A stretch of DNA of 64,000 bases from Spirochaetota bacterium (GCA_038043445.1 JBBTBY010000028.1:1-64000), one strand, 5' to 3'; shown: positions 24,306 through 34,467, counted from the first letter of the stretch. Program-made: numbers and translations. Notes: generated from the letters alone by a model not told the origin.

Positions 24306-26633
24306 ATGAAAAGAATATTCATCATACTTCTCCCGATCTGTCTTTCCGCATCGGACCTCGCCGTCATTGTCACCGAGGGCCGAATGCCGCTTGCCGACGT
24401 ATCGGTGACCGTGCTTGAGACGGGACGGGAGATGTTCACCGATGAAAAGGGCAAGGCGGTGATGGCAACGCTCACCAACGGGACGTATACGGTGATAGCG
24501 TTCCTGTCAGGATACGGGCGTGAAGAGCGAATGGTCGCGATAGGAAGAACGAATGTCAGTATGGCGATAGCGCTCACCGCCGCGGTCACCAATGCCGCCG
24601 CGGAGATAATCGTTACCGGGAAACGCAATCAGGGGACGGTGACCGGCCAGTCGTCGATGAAAAAGGACGCGATGTTCCGCACCACGCAGATAGCGATGAA
24701 CGATGCCGCAAGCGCGCTCCAGTCCCTCCCCGGCGTTGCATCGTCGGGCGGCACCTTCGACAGCCGCATGTTCATACAGGGCGGCGACCAGAGCGAATGG
24801 TTCTCGATGATGGACGGTATTTATATCCCCGTGCCGCAGCGTTTCGCGGGCCGCATATCGATGTTCAACCCCTCTGTCATCGATCGCGTCGATCTCTACA
24901 CGGCGGGGTACCCCGCTTCGTTCGGACAGGGATTGTCGGGCATACTCGATGTGAGAACGGTCACCGGCGACCGTTCGAAATGGACGGGGTTCATCGATCT
25001 CGGCATCGCCGCGTTCGAGGCGAAGTTAGAAGGGCCGATAAACAGCAATCTCACGGTATTTTTTGACATACGCCGCACGTACTACGACTTCGTGGCGCCG
25101 ATATTCATAAAGGAAGAATGGCGCGAGAACACGCAGTTCCCGTATCTCCTCGACGGGCTGTGCAAGCTTTCCTGGTTCATTACCGAAGAGGACATCCTGG
25201 CGCTGAGCCTCTACGGCTCATCGGAGGGGATGGATTGGAACATGGCGATAACCTTTGACGGGCTGGTGACATCGTCCCTGCCTCCCGGTGCGGCGGGCAT
25301 CGATCATTACGCGGTCTTGAACGGCATCGTGGAGCTGCGCTACGAACACCGTTTCGGCGAGAACGATTATGCGGAGGTGTTCGGCGCCGTCATGCCGCGT
25401 GCATCCACCGCATGGCGTACGAGCGACGGCCTTTCGTCGACGTTCAGCAATACGGACAATGAGATGTTCTATGAGGCGGGTGCGAACTGTTATATCAATT
25501 CGCTTACGGGGCATAAGATAGCCTTCGGCGGCATCTATGTGCCCCTCGTTGCGAGCGCGTGGTATCGCAACGATTATTATGCGACGAATGCGAGCGGGAA
25601 ATATATACCGTACAGCAATTACAGCCGCGGCTATCCGGATATCGTTGCCCACTATGCCGGCGCCTATGTCATGGACGACTGGTCCATTGTCCCGTCGCTT
25701 ATTTTTCAGGCAGGCGTGCGGGGGGAGTATTTCTTCTATACGCCGGAGTATCAGATAAACCCGCGCGGCGGCATCAAATGGGAAATGACGAAGGACGTGT
25801 CGCTTTTCGCCCGCGGCGGGGCCTATTCGATGTTCCCGCTCAACTGGAATTACATCAATACCAATACGGGCAATCCCGCGCTCTACAGCCAGAAGGCCGT
25901 GCATGCGATAGGGGGCATCGAATTCGGCAATGCGCAATATGCCGCCAAGGCGGAGGCGTTCCATAAGCGGTACACCGATGTCGTCGAGCGCGATCAATCG
26001 AACCGTTACCGCAACAGCGGGGATCGTACCGTCTACGGCGCCGACGCATACTTCCAGAAAAAAGAGGAGAAGAACGGCTGGGTGAACGGGTGGGTGTCGT
26101 ACACCTATGTGCATGGGCTTGAGAGCATTCGCGGACTTGCGGTGCCGCTGCAGCCGAGCAATGTATGTTTCATCCCGCCGTATCTTCGAGAACATACGGT
26201 AGCCGCCATTCTCGAGCTCACCTATCGTGCGAACGATGCGACGCCGTATCTCAACTGGCTCAACGGCGTGAAATTATCGTTCGATTTCCGGCTCACCAGC
26301 GGCAAACCCTATACGCCCGGCATCGGGGTGCTCACGAACACGGGACCCGGGTACACGAACTATTCAGTCATCTACGGCGCGTACAACAGCATGGTGTCGC
26401 CGCTCGTGCACAATCTCGATATCAAGCTTACCATACCGATATCTCTTTTCACGCTCATCGATCTCTTCAATGTGGAGACGACGAGCGCAACGTACATTTC
26501 CTTCGTCAATGTTTATGCGATGCGCAATGTGCTCGATTATTCGTTCCGCATAAGCGCGTCAAAATCGCTCGAACAGCGCGAGATCCTTGATTTCCCTTTT
26601 CTCGCGACATTCGGCATGCGGATTGATTTTTAA
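24306..26633 (+). CDS. TonB-dependent receptor with an N-terminal carboxypeptidase-regulatory-like domain
   Basis: 775 residues. A short signal peptide ('IFIILLPICLSASDL') leads into a CarboxypepD_reg-like beta-sandwich (residues 20-95). The plug domain follows ('SALQSLPGVASSGGTFDSRM', 'RVDLYTAGYPASFGQGLSGI'), and then a long beta-barrel ending in 'FPFLATFGMRIDF' with terminal Phe, typical of outer-membrane barrels. Such receptors import large ligands (siderophores, cobamides, oligosaccharides) with energy from TonB-ExbBD, which are not encoded here. It is of the smaller class, without a SusD partner. The substrate is unknown. Confidence 0.9.
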   Translation: MKRIFIILLPICLSASDLAVIVTEGRMPLADVSVTVLETGREMFTDEKGKAVMATLTNGTYTVIAFLSGYGREERMVAIGRTNVSMAIALTAAVTNAAAEIIVTGKRNQGTVTGQSSMKKDAMFRTTQIAMNDAASALQSLPGVASSGGTFDSRMFIQGGDQSEWFSMMDGIYIPVPQRFAGRISMFNPSVIDRVDLYTAGYPASFGQGLSGILDVRTVTGDRSKWTGFIDLGIAAFEAKLEGPINSNLTVFFDIRRTYYDFVAPIFIKEEWRENTQFPYLLDGLCKLSWFITEEDILALSLYGSSEGMDWNMAITFDGLVTSSLPPGAAGIDHYAVLNGIVELRYEHRFGENDYAEVFGAVMPRASTAWRTSDGLSSTFSNTDNEMFYEAGANCYINSLTGHKIAFGGIYVPLVASAWYRNDYYATNASGKYIPYSNYSRGYPDIVAHYAGAYVMDDWSIVPSLIFQAGVRGEYFFYTPEYQINPRGGIKWEMTKDVSLFARGGAYSMFPLNWNYINTNTGNPALYSQKAVHAIGGIEFGNAQYAAKAEAFHKRYTDVVERDQSNRYRNSGDRTVYGADAYFQKKEEKNGWVNGWVSYTYVHGLESIRGLAVPLQPSNVCFIPPYLREHTVAAILELTYRANDATPYLNWLNGVKLSFDFRLTSGKPYTPGIGVLTNTGPGYTNYSVIYGAYNSMVSPLVHNLDIKLTIPISLFTLIDLFNVETTSATYISFVNVYAMRNVLDYSFRISASKSLEQREILDFPFLATFGMRIDF

Positions 26634-26651
26634 CGGTATATCCCATATACT
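26623..26651 (+). promoter_or_regulatory. sigma70-type promoter of the small membrane protein gene, short or no leader
   Basis: TTGATT (26623-26628, inside the last codons of the receptor gene), 17-nt spacer, TATACT (26646-26651). The ATG is 9 nt downstream with no Shine-Dalgarno sequence. Confidence 0.5.
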
Positions 26652-26660
26652 CTACGCCTC

Positions 26661-26909
26661 ATGAGAAGGCTCCCGACAAAAATACTGCTCCTTGTTTCAT
26701 GCGCGTTTTTCGCCGCAGGCGTGTATATGCTGAGCGATTCCATAGTCCGGCGCTCGCAGCGCGCGGCGGAACATATCGATGCGATCTTTGACCGACGTGC
26801 CATTATCCCGGCGGTAACATCGTTATCACTCGCCATGCTCGCGTTCATGGCCGGCATGGGGATACTGCGTGCCGACGGTTCAGCGATGATACAAAGGACG
26901 CGCCGATGA
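26661..26909 (+). CDS. small membrane protein with two transmembrane segments
   Basis: 82 residues with hydrophobic stretches at 8-25 ('ILLLVSCAFFAAGVYML') and 50-69 ('AVTSLSLAMLAFMAGMGIL') joined by a charged loop. No family is recognised. It overlaps the next gene by 4 nt (ATGA), so the two proteins are probably made together. Confidence 0.65.
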   Translation: MRRLPTKILLLVSCAFFAAGVYMLSDSIVRRSQRAAEHIDAIFDRRAIIPAVTSLSLAMLAFMAGMGILRADGSAMIQRTRR

Positions 26910-28585
26910 CCGATGCCGCTCTTGAGCTCAGGAAGCTCCCCTCCGCATCGCTCAGGAAGATATTCTCTGCATGGCATGCGCCGTTCGGCAATTTCAAGGA
27001 ATTGGCGAAGCGCTTCTCCGACCCCGCCATTGTGCTCACGCAGATAGCGGCCCTTTCGGAGCGTCAGCGGCGCATCATCGTGCTCCTTTCGTTCGAACAC
27101 GCCGAGGTCGATGCCGGGTCCCTCGTTTCCAAACTGCATGAAGCCGTTAAGCGCGAGGTCGACGCCTTTCACGATATTCAATGTCTCGCCGAACTCGGTT
27201 TTGTCTATCTCAGGCGTAAACGGGGGCGGCTCAATCAGGTCGAAGACAAGGTATTCCTGTTCCCGCCGCTCAAAGGCATCGTGCATGCCGCGGTGCTCCG
27301 CGATGTGACCGATGCGAGTCCCGGCACGGGCGAATACGACAAGGTGGCGCTGAAAAAGCACGAGCGCGCCGTGCGAACGCTGTATGAGGCCGGCGGATCG
27401 CTCACCTGCCGTTTTGCGGACTCGATATTCACGCTGCCCATGATAGCCGAACTCGCTCATGCGCGCATACTCTCGCTCTATCTCGTCAATGACCCGGTCA
27501 TGCTTGCGGCCGTGCTCTCCCCGTCGGTGCGTGCCGATATCGAACGGCGCAATAAACGCGACGCATCGCGCCTTGAATTCGAATACAACCATTACGGTCT
27601 CGTGAACGATATCGAGTCCTTTCTCTACGCCCTCGAATCGCATCGCATACGCAAGCTCAAGAACGGCGCGTATGATCTCTCGATCATCGAGAAGAACGGC
27701 ATGTCGCTCGTGACCCCCGGCATATCGGTCGCCGAGATCGCGGGCATGGCTGCATCGCTTTTTCTCGCAAAAGAGAACGGCGACGGCGATCTTATCATCT
27801 CCGCTGAGTATGCGAATTGGCGGACGGAGCGCCCCGAATGGAAGATGGAACGGGTACGCTCGCTCTACCGGGAAAAAATGCCCGAGCTTGCCGATGTGAA
27901 GGCCATTATCAGCGCCGAGCCGATGACGCTCGCGACACTTGCTGCCGAGCTCAACCGGCGCGTACCCCGCTATTCGGCGCCCGAGGTCCTGCGCATCGTA
28001 CGCACGCTCTTCGTACTCGGTGAATGCGAGGCGGGCGGGGTATCCGGCGCCCATATCGATTCCGTACGTACCCATGAGATATCATCAGGCGGGAAATGCC
28101 TTGTCAGCAACAGCTTCGAAGCGGTGGTGATGATGCCCGCGGCTTTCGACAGCGAGTTCATGTATCTGCTCATGTCGTTCGCGGTGCGTACCGAGCGTGC
28201 GCAGGTGCACACCTTCGTATTCACCGAGGAAAGCGTTCTGAAGGGCAAGCACCTTCTCGCCGGCGAGAGCGATCCGCTCGGTCATTTCCTCGAGCTCTTG
28301 AAGAACGCGCATGCCGCAGGGAAACCGCTTTCCAGGAACGTCGAACTCTCGCTCAGGCGATGGTACGATCGTTCCCCGGAGATAACGGTGCATATGCATG
28401 CGGTGCTTCTTGAGGCGGACAGCCCCACACGGCTCGCCGAGCTTGCGGTGAGCGCGAAAAAAGAGGGGCTGCATCTTGAGCGTATCGCCGAGCGTCATGC
28501 CCGCATCGTCTCGCCGGACGCGCACCCGCGGAAGATCACGCGGTTCCTGCGTAAAGAGAAGATGATAGCACGCATCATCGATTGA
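26906..28585 (+). CDS. helicase-associated (XPB/Helicase_C_3-like) domain protein without a helicase motor
   Basis: 559 residues, cytoplasmic. Residues about 402-515 resemble the XPB-associated Helicase_C_3 domain: 'EAVVMMPAAFDSEFMYLL', 'VHTFVFTEESVLKGKHLLAG', 'HAAGKPLSRNVELSLRRWYD'. The N-terminal part is helical with winged-helix-like stretches ('ALSERQRRIIVLLSFEHAEV'). There are no Walker or DEAD/H motifs. In other bacteria similar proteins lie next to an XPB-type helicase; none is present in this window. A DNA-binding or repair accessory role is inference. Confidence 0.6.
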   Translation: MTDAALELRKLPSASLRKIFSAWHAPFGNFKELAKRFSDPAIVLTQIAALSERQRRIIVLLSFEHAEVDAGSLVSKLHEAVKREVDAFHDIQCLAELGFVYLRRKRGRLNQVEDKVFLFPPLKGIVHAAVLRDVTDASPGTGEYDKVALKKHERAVRTLYEAGGSLTCRFADSIFTLPMIAELAHARILSLYLVNDPVMLAAVLSPSVRADIERRNKRDASRLEFEYNHYGLVNDIESFLYALESHRIRKLKNGAYDLSIIEKNGMSLVTPGISVAEIAGMAASLFLAKENGDGDLIISAEYANWRTERPEWKMERVRSLYREKMPELADVKAIISAEPMTLATLAAELNRRVPRYSAPEVLRIVRTLFVLGECEAGGVSGAHIDSVRTHEISSGGKCLVSNSFEAVVMMPAAFDSEFMYLLMSFAVRTERAQVHTFVFTEESVLKGKHLLAGESDPLGHFLELLKNAHAAGKPLSRNVELSLRRWYDRSPEITVHMHAVLLEADSPTRLAELAVSAKKEGLHLERIAERHARIVSPDAHPRKITRFLRKEKMIARIID

Positions 28586-28613
28586 CATGAATAGGCATTC
28601 TGCCATCGAGAAC

Positions 28614-28631
28614 AGCGGGTTGCAACCCGCT
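28614..28631. terminator. small hairpin after the helicase-associated-domain gene
   Basis: AGCGGGT (28614-28620), TGCA, ACCCGCT (28625-28631). It lies between convergent genes and probably terminates one or both. Confidence 0.45.
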
Positions 28632-28674
28632 GCGCATGATCCCTTGTTCCGAACGTGATCATTCGTAGATCGTT

Positions 28675-30930
28675 TTACGGGACCGTTGTGCTTGGACTTC
28701 GCGGCACCGGGGCGTTCTCTTCTTCCCGGCGTGCGATCTCTTCTGCATTCGGATATACGATGCGTCCGTGCAGGGACGACATTATCTCGTTCACGAACGT
28801 ATCCTCGATATGAGCGAGGTCCTTGAGCGTAAGCCCGCTTTCGTCGAGTTCCTTATCCCGTATCTTGTCATTGATGATGGCGCGCACGAGTTCCAATATC
28901 TTCTCGCCGGTGGGGTTGGGTATCGTCCGCGAGGCGGCTTCCACCGAATCGGCTATCATGAGCACCGCCGATTCGCGTGTCTGCGGTTTTGGACCCGCAT
29001 ATTGATAGAAGTCCTTGTCGATGGTCCCGCCGTGCTTGAGCGCCTGATTATAGAAATATTTTATGAGCGATGTGCCGTGATGCTCCTTTATGAAATCGAT
29101 TATCTTCTCCGGCAGGTCGTTCGCCTTCGCGAGCTCCACGCCGATGCGCACATGCGATTTTATTATCGTCGCCGAGAGCGAGGGCTTGATGTTCCGGTGC
29201 CGGTTCTCCCGCGGCGTCACGTTCTCGATGAAGTAGACCGGGTTCTCCATCTTGCCGATGTCATGATAATACGCCCCCACGCGCGCGAGGAGCGAATTCG
29301 CGTGTATGCGTTCACAGGCGGCCTCGACCATGCTGCTTAAGGTGAACGAATGATGGTAGGTCCCGGGCGCGGTGATCTGGAGCTGCCGAAGGAGCGGCGC
29401 GTTCAGATCGGAGAGCTCGAGGAGGCGGAACACGGTGGCCGTGCCGAGCATATGCTCAAGCCCCGAGAGGAGCCCTGCCGCGATGATGCCCTGCGCAATG
29501 CCGATGATGACAGCGATCACCGCTTCCGCCGCTGTCACCGCAAGCGTGACCTCGTTGCGAAGACCGTCGATGACGCATCCTGCCGCAAGGATGAGACCGA
29601 CGGCGAGCCCGCCGGTGAGTATCTCGTTGCGTTTGGTGAGGTTCTCCGTTATGAGTATCGCCGCGACCGAAGCGCAGAGGAGGATGAACAGATCGAAGAC
29701 CGTTCCGTAGGTGACGGCCACCGCGAGGAATGAACCGATGAACGCCATGAAGAACGCCGGGCGCTTGCCGAGTATGAGCACGTTCATGACGCTGAAAAGC
29801 GGCACCCAGGCGATGAGATACATCGGCACGGAGACCGCTTCCCTCGATACGAGCGTCGGCACGAACTGATAATGCATAAGATGCGCACTGATCGCGATGA
29901 CCAGATATTCCACTGCAAGGAGCGTGAATTCCTTCACATCGGTAAGTATCGAGGATACGTAGCGGGTGAGATAGAGCACCGCGAGGATGACGAAAATGGC
30001 GAGGAACGCGGAATCGAGAACGATAAGACGCAGATTGTAATAGGCAAGGTCCTTGGCGAGCGCCGAGAGGAGCGCTATCTTCTCCTCAGTGATGACATCA
30101 CCCTTGGCCACGATGACATAGCCGCGTTTATAGACGTCCATGACCGGCTTCGTCTTCTCGAGCAGTTCCGTGAGCTTACGCTCCGTAAGAACGTCATCGT
30201 AGATGATGGTGGGCCTCAACAGGGAGGAGGACAGCTCGGCGAGCGCGGCGATCTTGTCGCTCGGGAGGAAATCGAACTGGGAGAGCACGATGGCGCGCAT
30301 ATCGCGGACGGTGTCCTCAAGGAAATTGATGGCATCGACATCGACCGTCGTCGTTGATATCTCCTTGTCCGTGTTCCGGTACAGGGTGATGCCGTTGCGC
30401 ATCTTGAGTATCGTCGCATCGGCCAGGTTCGCACGCGCGATGACGCCGCGGTCATACAGCCGCGCGAGTATCGCGATCGTCTTTTCTTCATACCGGCTCG
30501 CCTTCGAGTAGAGAATGAGGTTCTTGAACGCCTCGAACCCGATGCGTATCTGCGTATCCGTCAGAAAGGTGCGATAGGATTCCGCGAGGGACTGCTCGCT
30601 CTTTTCCGCTTTTTCGAGCGCGGTGAAGACAGCCCGGACATTGCTCATGGACGCCTTCACGATGTGCGCGCGTACTTCGAACACGGGCCGGAAATTATTG
30701 ATGATGAGCTCGCGGCGCTTTTCGGTCTCGCGCCTGTTCTCGAAGCGTATGGTCTTCGACGCGACGATGTTCTCCGGGGCGGTATCGCCCGGCTTGAAAT
30801 TGGCCCGCGCGCCGGCATATCCGCGTGCGAGCAAGATGAGCGTGGCGAGGAAGAGCACGATCACAAGCGCGTATTTATAGTACCGTATCGGGTCGAAGCG
30901 GCGGTGTGTCGTGCGGCCGTTCTTCGCCAT
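28675..30930 (-). CDS. pgpH: 7TM-HD family cyclic-di-AMP phosphodiesterase (PgpH-like)
   Basis: 751 residues. It has one N-terminal transmembrane helix ('ALVIVLFLATLILLARGY'), a large extracytoplasmic 7TMR-HDED domain, a block of seven helices (about residues 290-500), and a cytoplasmic HD domain with 'APGTYHHSFTLSSMVEAA', 'YYHDIGKMENP' and 'IKEHHGTSLIKYF'. PgpH proteins hydrolyse c-di-AMP at the membrane. The start codon follows immediately after the phoH stop. The phoH-pgpH order is a conserved one, but ybeY, which often follows, is missing. No diadenylate cyclase is in the window. Confidence 0.9.
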   Translation of the reverse strand: MAKNGRTTHRRFDPIRYYKYALVIVLFLATLILLARGYAGARANFKPGDTAPENIVASKTIRFENRRETEKRRELIINNFRPVFEVRAHIVKASMSNVRAVFTALEKAEKSEQSLAESYRTFLTDTQIRIGFEAFKNLILYSKASRYEEKTIAILARLYDRGVIARANLADATILKMRNGITLYRNTDKEISTTTVDVDAINFLEDTVRDMRAIVLSQFDFLPSDKIAALAELSSSLLRPTIIYDDVLTERKLTELLEKTKPVMDVYKRGYVIVAKGDVITEEKIALLSALAKDLAYYNLRLIVLDSAFLAIFVILAVLYLTRYVSSILTDVKEFTLLAVEYLVIAISAHLMHYQFVPTLVSREAVSVPMYLIAWVPLFSVMNVLILGKRPAFFMAFIGSFLAVAVTYGTVFDLFILLCASVAAILITENLTKRNEILTGGLAVGLILAAGCVIDGLRNEVTLAVTAAEAVIAVIIGIAQGIIAAGLLSGLEHMLGTATVFRLLELSDLNAPLLRQLQITAPGTYHHSFTLSSMVEAACERIHANSLLARVGAYYHDIGKMENPVYFIENVTPRENRHRNIKPSLSATIIKSHVRIGVELAKANDLPEKIIDFIKEHHGTSLIKYFYNQALKHGGTIDKDFYQYAGPKPQTRESAVLMIADSVEAASRTIPNPTGEKILELVRAIINDKIRDKELDESGLTLKDLAHIEDTFVNEIMSSLHGRIVYPNAEEIARREEENAPVPRSPSTTVP

Positions 30931-31878
30931 CTATGCTTTCCCCGATTCGTATGCAGCGAGCACGTCGCGCACCAATGGGTGTCGGACCACATCGCGGCGG
31001 TCGAATTCCTGCAGGGCGATGCCGCTGATGCCGGCAAGGATGGAGAGCGCATGCACGAGCCCCGACTGCGTGTTCTTCGGCAGATCGATCTGCGTGATGT
31101 CGCCGGTGATGACCATTTTCGAATTCTCGCCGAGCCTGCTTAAGAACATCTTCATCTGTGCAACCGTGGTGTTCTGCGCTTCATCGAGGATGATGAATGC
31201 GTTGGAGAGCGTTCTCCCGCGCATGTATGCGAGCGGGGCCACCTCGATGCGGTCCTCCTCGTCGTAGCGTTTTATCGCCTCGTACGGCAGCATGTGATTG
31301 AGCGCGTCGTAGAGCGGGCGCATGTAGGGGGATATTTTCGCTTCGAAATCGCCCGGGAGGAAGCCGAGACTTTCCCCCGCTTCTACCACCGGCCGCGTGA
31401 GTATGAGGCGCTCATAGCGTTCTGTGACGAGATAGAACACGCCGAGCGCCACCGCGAGATAACTTTTCCCGGTACCGGCCGGACCTGCAGTGAACGTGAT
31501 ATCGTGCGTTTCCATCTTTTCGATATATTCGGCCTGCGCGGGGTTCTTCGGTACGATATGGCGGCCGTTCCTGGGGATCTTTATCTTCTTTGACAAGGTC
31601 TTTCCGCCGGGGTAGGCGGGGTCTTCGAGCTTACGCTGTATCAGCTGCTCCACCTTGTATTCATCGAGAAGGACATCGCTCCGGGTGAGGGCGAGCAGTT
31701 CTTCGAGTATGCCGCGTGCGGAATGAACGCTCCCGGTCTCCCCGCGAAGCGTAAGCGTGGTGCCCTTGGCGAATATCTCAAGCCCGCAGAGCGCCTCGAT
31801 GCGCTTGATGTGCGTGTCGTGACATCCGCATACGGCCGTGAACTGTGATGTCTCATCTATGGTGATCGATGCTGTCAT
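30931..31878 (-). CDS. phoH: PhoH-like ATPase
   Basis: 315 residues. A P-loop ATPase with Walker A in 'FTAGPAGTGKSYLAVAL', Walker B 'AFIILDEAQNTT', and an N-terminal KH-like region ('KRIEALCGLEIFAKGTTL'). PhoH proteins are linked to RNA metabolism and ribosome maturation. ATG 31878 is chosen: GAAGG lies upstream and the promoter's predicted +1 is near 31,920, while the longer frame would begin with TTG directly at the -10 box. The stop codon abuts the pgpH start, so the two are coupled. Confidence 0.92.
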   Translation of the reverse strand: MTASITIDETSQFTAVCGCHDTHIKRIEALCGLEIFAKGTTLTLRGETGSVHSARGILEELLALTRSDVLLDEYKVEQLIQRKLEDPAYPGGKTLSKKIKIPRNGRHIVPKNPAQAEYIEKMETHDITFTAGPAGTGKSYLAVALGVFYLVTERYERLILTRPVVEAGESLGFLPGDFEAKISPYMRPLYDALNHMLPYEAIKRYDEEDRIEVAPLAYMRGRTLSNAFIILDEAQNTTVAQMKMFLSRLGENSKMVITGDITQIDLPKNTQSGLVHALSILAGISGIALQEFDRRDVVRHPLVRDVLAAYESGKA

Positions 31879-31926
31879 TGGTACAAGTGCCTTCGGGCGC
31901 GGCCGGCGGCCATTCCCCGATGGCAA

Positions 31927-31954
31927 ATTCTATCAGAACCGGGGGGCAAGTCAA
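31927..31954 (-). promoter_or_regulatory. sigma70-type promoter of phoH-pgpH
   Basis: Minus strand: TTGACT (31954-31949), 16-nt spacer, TAGAAT (31932-31927). Leader of about 40 nt to ATG 31878. Confidence 0.55.
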
Positions 31955-31978
31955 GCGGTAAAACGACGGCAACTCGGC

Positions 31979-32911
31979 TCATGTTCGGCTATTATGCTCT
32001 ATTTCAGGGATAAAGAGCGCAAATGCCGCAATAGCGGCGAGACGGCCGGTAAGCGGCTCGAACGATGCCCCCGCGGCGAGGAACAGCGCCGCCGCAAGAG
32101 CAGTCTGCATCCAAGGGGTCTTTTTCTTACGATCGAACAGCACATAGAGAACAGCGACCGACAGGATAATGACAATGGTTCCCGTTACCGGTGCAGGGAA
32201 TACCTTTCCGATGCCGATGGCGTACGCGATACGGTCCGCCACGGCTTTCCCGTACGAACTCGCTATCGATGCTGCGGCAAGTGATGCGGTGATGAACACG
32301 GCAATGGCGAGGGGCGCGGTGTTGAGCCCGTTCCCCCGTACCTCAAGAACGATGCGCGCTGAAAAATAGATAATGGCCGCGGTATAGAAATACGCTGATG
32401 CATGCGAGAAATAGCGCGATACGGCGAAAAGGGAGCCGTGAGCACCGCTCATCATGACGAGGGTATGGATAGCGGCGGAGACGGCGGATGCACCTGCCAT
32501 GATGATGAGCGCACGATACGTTTCATCATGCGTTCGCCGGAAAGCGGTGTAGACGCTTGCTGCCACGAATACGAGGTAGCACACGGCCAGCGCGCGTATC
32601 ACGAAGGGGATGACGGGCGGGTACGCTCGCACGGATGCGAAGACGAATACGGCGATAAGGAATCCGGCGAGCGAAATACCCCTGACAATATCGGTTTTGG
32701 TCTTGCGCTGCGAGGAAAGTATATCGAAGGCAAGGAGGAATACGAAAATGCTGCCGGCGAGATAGGAAACCGCTCCGACCAATTCGCTGACGACGGGGAC
32801 ATAGAGGAGCGCCGACACCAGACGATTGAGAACGAGATCGAAGAGGAGCACCGCACAGAAGAGCCTGAGAAAAAAACCGCTCTTGAGCGGTATGAGCTCG
32901 AAAACCCTCAC
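31979..32911 (-). CDS. polytopic membrane protein of unknown function
   Basis: About 310 residues if GTG 32911 is the start. At least eight hydrophobic segments are seen ('LFCAVLLFDLVLNRLVSALL', 'GISLAGFLIAVFVFASV', 'AVCYLVFVAASVYTAF', 'IIMAGASAVSAAIHTLVMM' and others), ending in 'LAAIAAFALFIPEIE'. The frame stays open for 90 more codons upstream, antisense-like within ahcY, but that part is Arg/Ser-rich and non-protein-like. The chosen start is 4 nt after the ahcY stop, and no clear ribosome binding site is seen, so translation is probably coupled to ahcY. No family recognised. Confidence 0.6.
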   Translation of the reverse strand: MRVFELIPLKSGFFLRLFCAVLLFDLVLNRLVSALLYVPVVSELVGAVSYLAGSIFVFLLAFDILSSQRKTKTDIVRGISLAGFLIAVFVFASVRAYPPVIPFVIRALAVCYLVFVAASVYTAFRRTHDETYRALIIMAGASAVSAAIHTLVMMSGAHGSLFAVSRYFSHASAYFYTAAIIYFSARIVLEVRGNGLNTAPLAIAVFITASLAAASIASSYGKAVADRIAYAIGIGKVFPAPVTGTIVIILSVAVLYVLFDRKKKTPWMQTALAAALFLAAGASFEPLTGRLAAIAAFALFIPEIEHNSRT

Positions 32912-32915
32912 GCGA

Positions 32916-34346
32916 TCAATACCGGTAATGGTCCGGCTTATACGGGCCGTCGACCGGCACGCCGATGTAGTCCGCCTGTTTCTGCGTAAGCCGCGTGAGC
33001 TTGACGCCGAGCTTTTCCAAATGCAGCCGCGCAACTTCCTCGTCGAGCCTTTTCGAGAGGCGATAGACACCCGGTTTGTACGTGTCCTTATTCTTCCAGA
33101 GATCGAGCTGCGCGAGCGTCTGGTTGGTGAACGAATTGGACATGACGAACGAGGGGTGACCCGTCGCACAGCCGAGATTGACAAGGCGCCCTTCGGCGAG
33201 GAGTATGATGCAGTGCCCGTCGGGGAAATAGAATTTATCGACCTGCGGCTTTATCGTAACGCGCTTGACGCCTTTTTCGTTCATGAGCTTTGAAACCTGT
33301 ATCTCATTATCGAAATGCCCGATATTGCAGACGATCGCTTCGTCCTTCATCAGTTTCATGTGTTCGAGCGTGATGATGTCCGCGTTGCCGGTCGTCGTTA
33401 CGAAGATGTCCGCTTCCTTGACGACGTCTTCGAGCGTTTTTACTTCGTAGCCCGCCATCGCCGCCTGCAGTGCGCATATCGGATCGATCTCGGATACGAT
33501 GACGCGGGCGCCGAACGCGCGGAGCGACTGGGCGCTCCCTTTGCCCACATCGCCGAAACCGGCGACGAAGGCCACCTTGCCGGCCACCATCACATCGGTA
33601 GCTCGTTTTATGCCGTCACAGAGCGATTCGCGGCAGCCGTAGAGATTATCGAATTTCGATTTTGTGACCGAATCGTTCACATTGATCGACGGGACAAGAA
33701 GCTCGCCCTTCTCATGCATCTGATAGAGCCGATGGACGCCGGTAGTCGTCTCTTCGGAAACGCCGCGCCATGATTTGACGACCGTATGCCAATGCTTCGG
33801 GTCTTCCTTGAAAACGCGCTTGAGCACGGCATAGAGGGCTTCCTCTTCCTCGCTCTCAAGCTTCTTGTCGAGGAGCTTCGGGTCTTTCTCGATCTTGAAG
33901 CCGAGATGTATCATGAGCGTTGCATCACCGCCGTCGTCCACGATAAGTTCCGGCCCGAGGTTGTTCTCGAATGTAAGCGCGTTGTAGGTGAGCTCCCAGT
34001 ATTCTTTGAGCGTTTCACCCTTCCACGCGAATATCTTCCTTCCTTTCTCAACAAGTGCGGCCGCGGCATGGTCCTGCGTCGAGAAGATATTGCAGCTTGC
34101 CCAGCGCACGTTCGCGCCGAGTTCGACAAGCGTGTCGATGAGCACGGCCGTTTGTATCGTCATATGGAGGGAGCCCGTGATGCGTACGCCGGAAAGCGGT
34201 TTTTCCCTGCCGTACTTCGCGCGCACCGACATGAGGCCGGGCATTTCCTTCTCGGCCATTTCTATCTCTTTATGCCCCCATTCGGCGAGGGTCAAGTCCT
34301 TTATCTTGTAATCGGTGCCTTCTTTCAATGATGTTTTCATGTTCAC
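32916..34346 (-). CDS. ahcY: adenosylhomocysteinase
   Basis: 476 residues. It splits S-adenosylhomocysteine to adenosine and homocysteine in the methyl cycle. Motifs include the NAD-binding '[20 protein letters not shown]', '[20 protein letters not shown]' with the active Lys/Asp region, '[12 protein letters not shown]', and the C-terminal 'KPDHYRY' that reaches the neighbouring subunit. A GTG start (34346) has GAGGAG 6 nt upstream; ATG 34340 is possible. No SAH riboswitch-like fold is evident in the short leader. Confidence 0.97.
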   Translation of the reverse strand: MNMKTSLKEGTDYKIKDLTLAEWGHKEIEMAEKEMPGLMSVRAKYGREKPLSGVRITGSLHMTIQTAVLIDTLVELGANVRWASCNIFSTQDHAAAALVEKGRKIFAWKGETLKEYWELTYNALTFENNLGPELIVDDGGDATLMIHLGFKIEKDPKLLDKKLESEEEEALYAVLKRVFKEDPKHWHTVVKSWRGVSEETTTGVHRLYQMHEKGELLVPSINVNDSVTKSKFDNLYGCRESLCDGIKRATDVMVAGKVAFVAGFGDVGKGSAQSLRAFGARVIVSEIDPICALQAAMAGYEVKTLEDVVKEADIFVTTTGNADIITLEHMKLMKDEAIVCNIGHFDNEIQVSKLMNEKGVKRVTIKPQVDKFYFPDGHCIILLAEGRLVNLGCATGHPSFVMSNSFTNQTLAQLDLWKNKDTYKPGVYRLSKRLDEEVARLHLEKLGVKLTRLTQKQADYIGVPVDGPYKPDHYRY

Positions 34347-34376
34347 GATTTTCTCCTCGAATTCATAGCGCGTGAT

Positions 34377-34405
34377 ATACTATATGATTGAAGGTGAAAA
34401 GTCAA
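34377..34405 (-). promoter_or_regulatory. sigma70-type promoter of ahcY
   Basis: Minus strand: TTGACT (34405-34400), 17-nt spacer, TAGTAT (34382-34377). Leader of about 25 nt with GAGGAG. Confidence 0.55.
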
Positions 34406-34467
34406 TTGCGATCGGTTCTCAGTGTCATGGCGTGCAATTTTATCCATCGCCGGGTATATTTTGTGCA

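Noticed and set aside
26630-28075. Long minus-strand open frame (481 codons)
   Set aside because: Antisense to the helicase-associated-domain gene, whose forward frame has coherent protein similarity and a coupled start.
34347-34376. Possible SAH riboswitch upstream of ahcY
   Set aside because: The predicted leader is only about 25 nt, too short for a SAH or SAM riboswitch fold.
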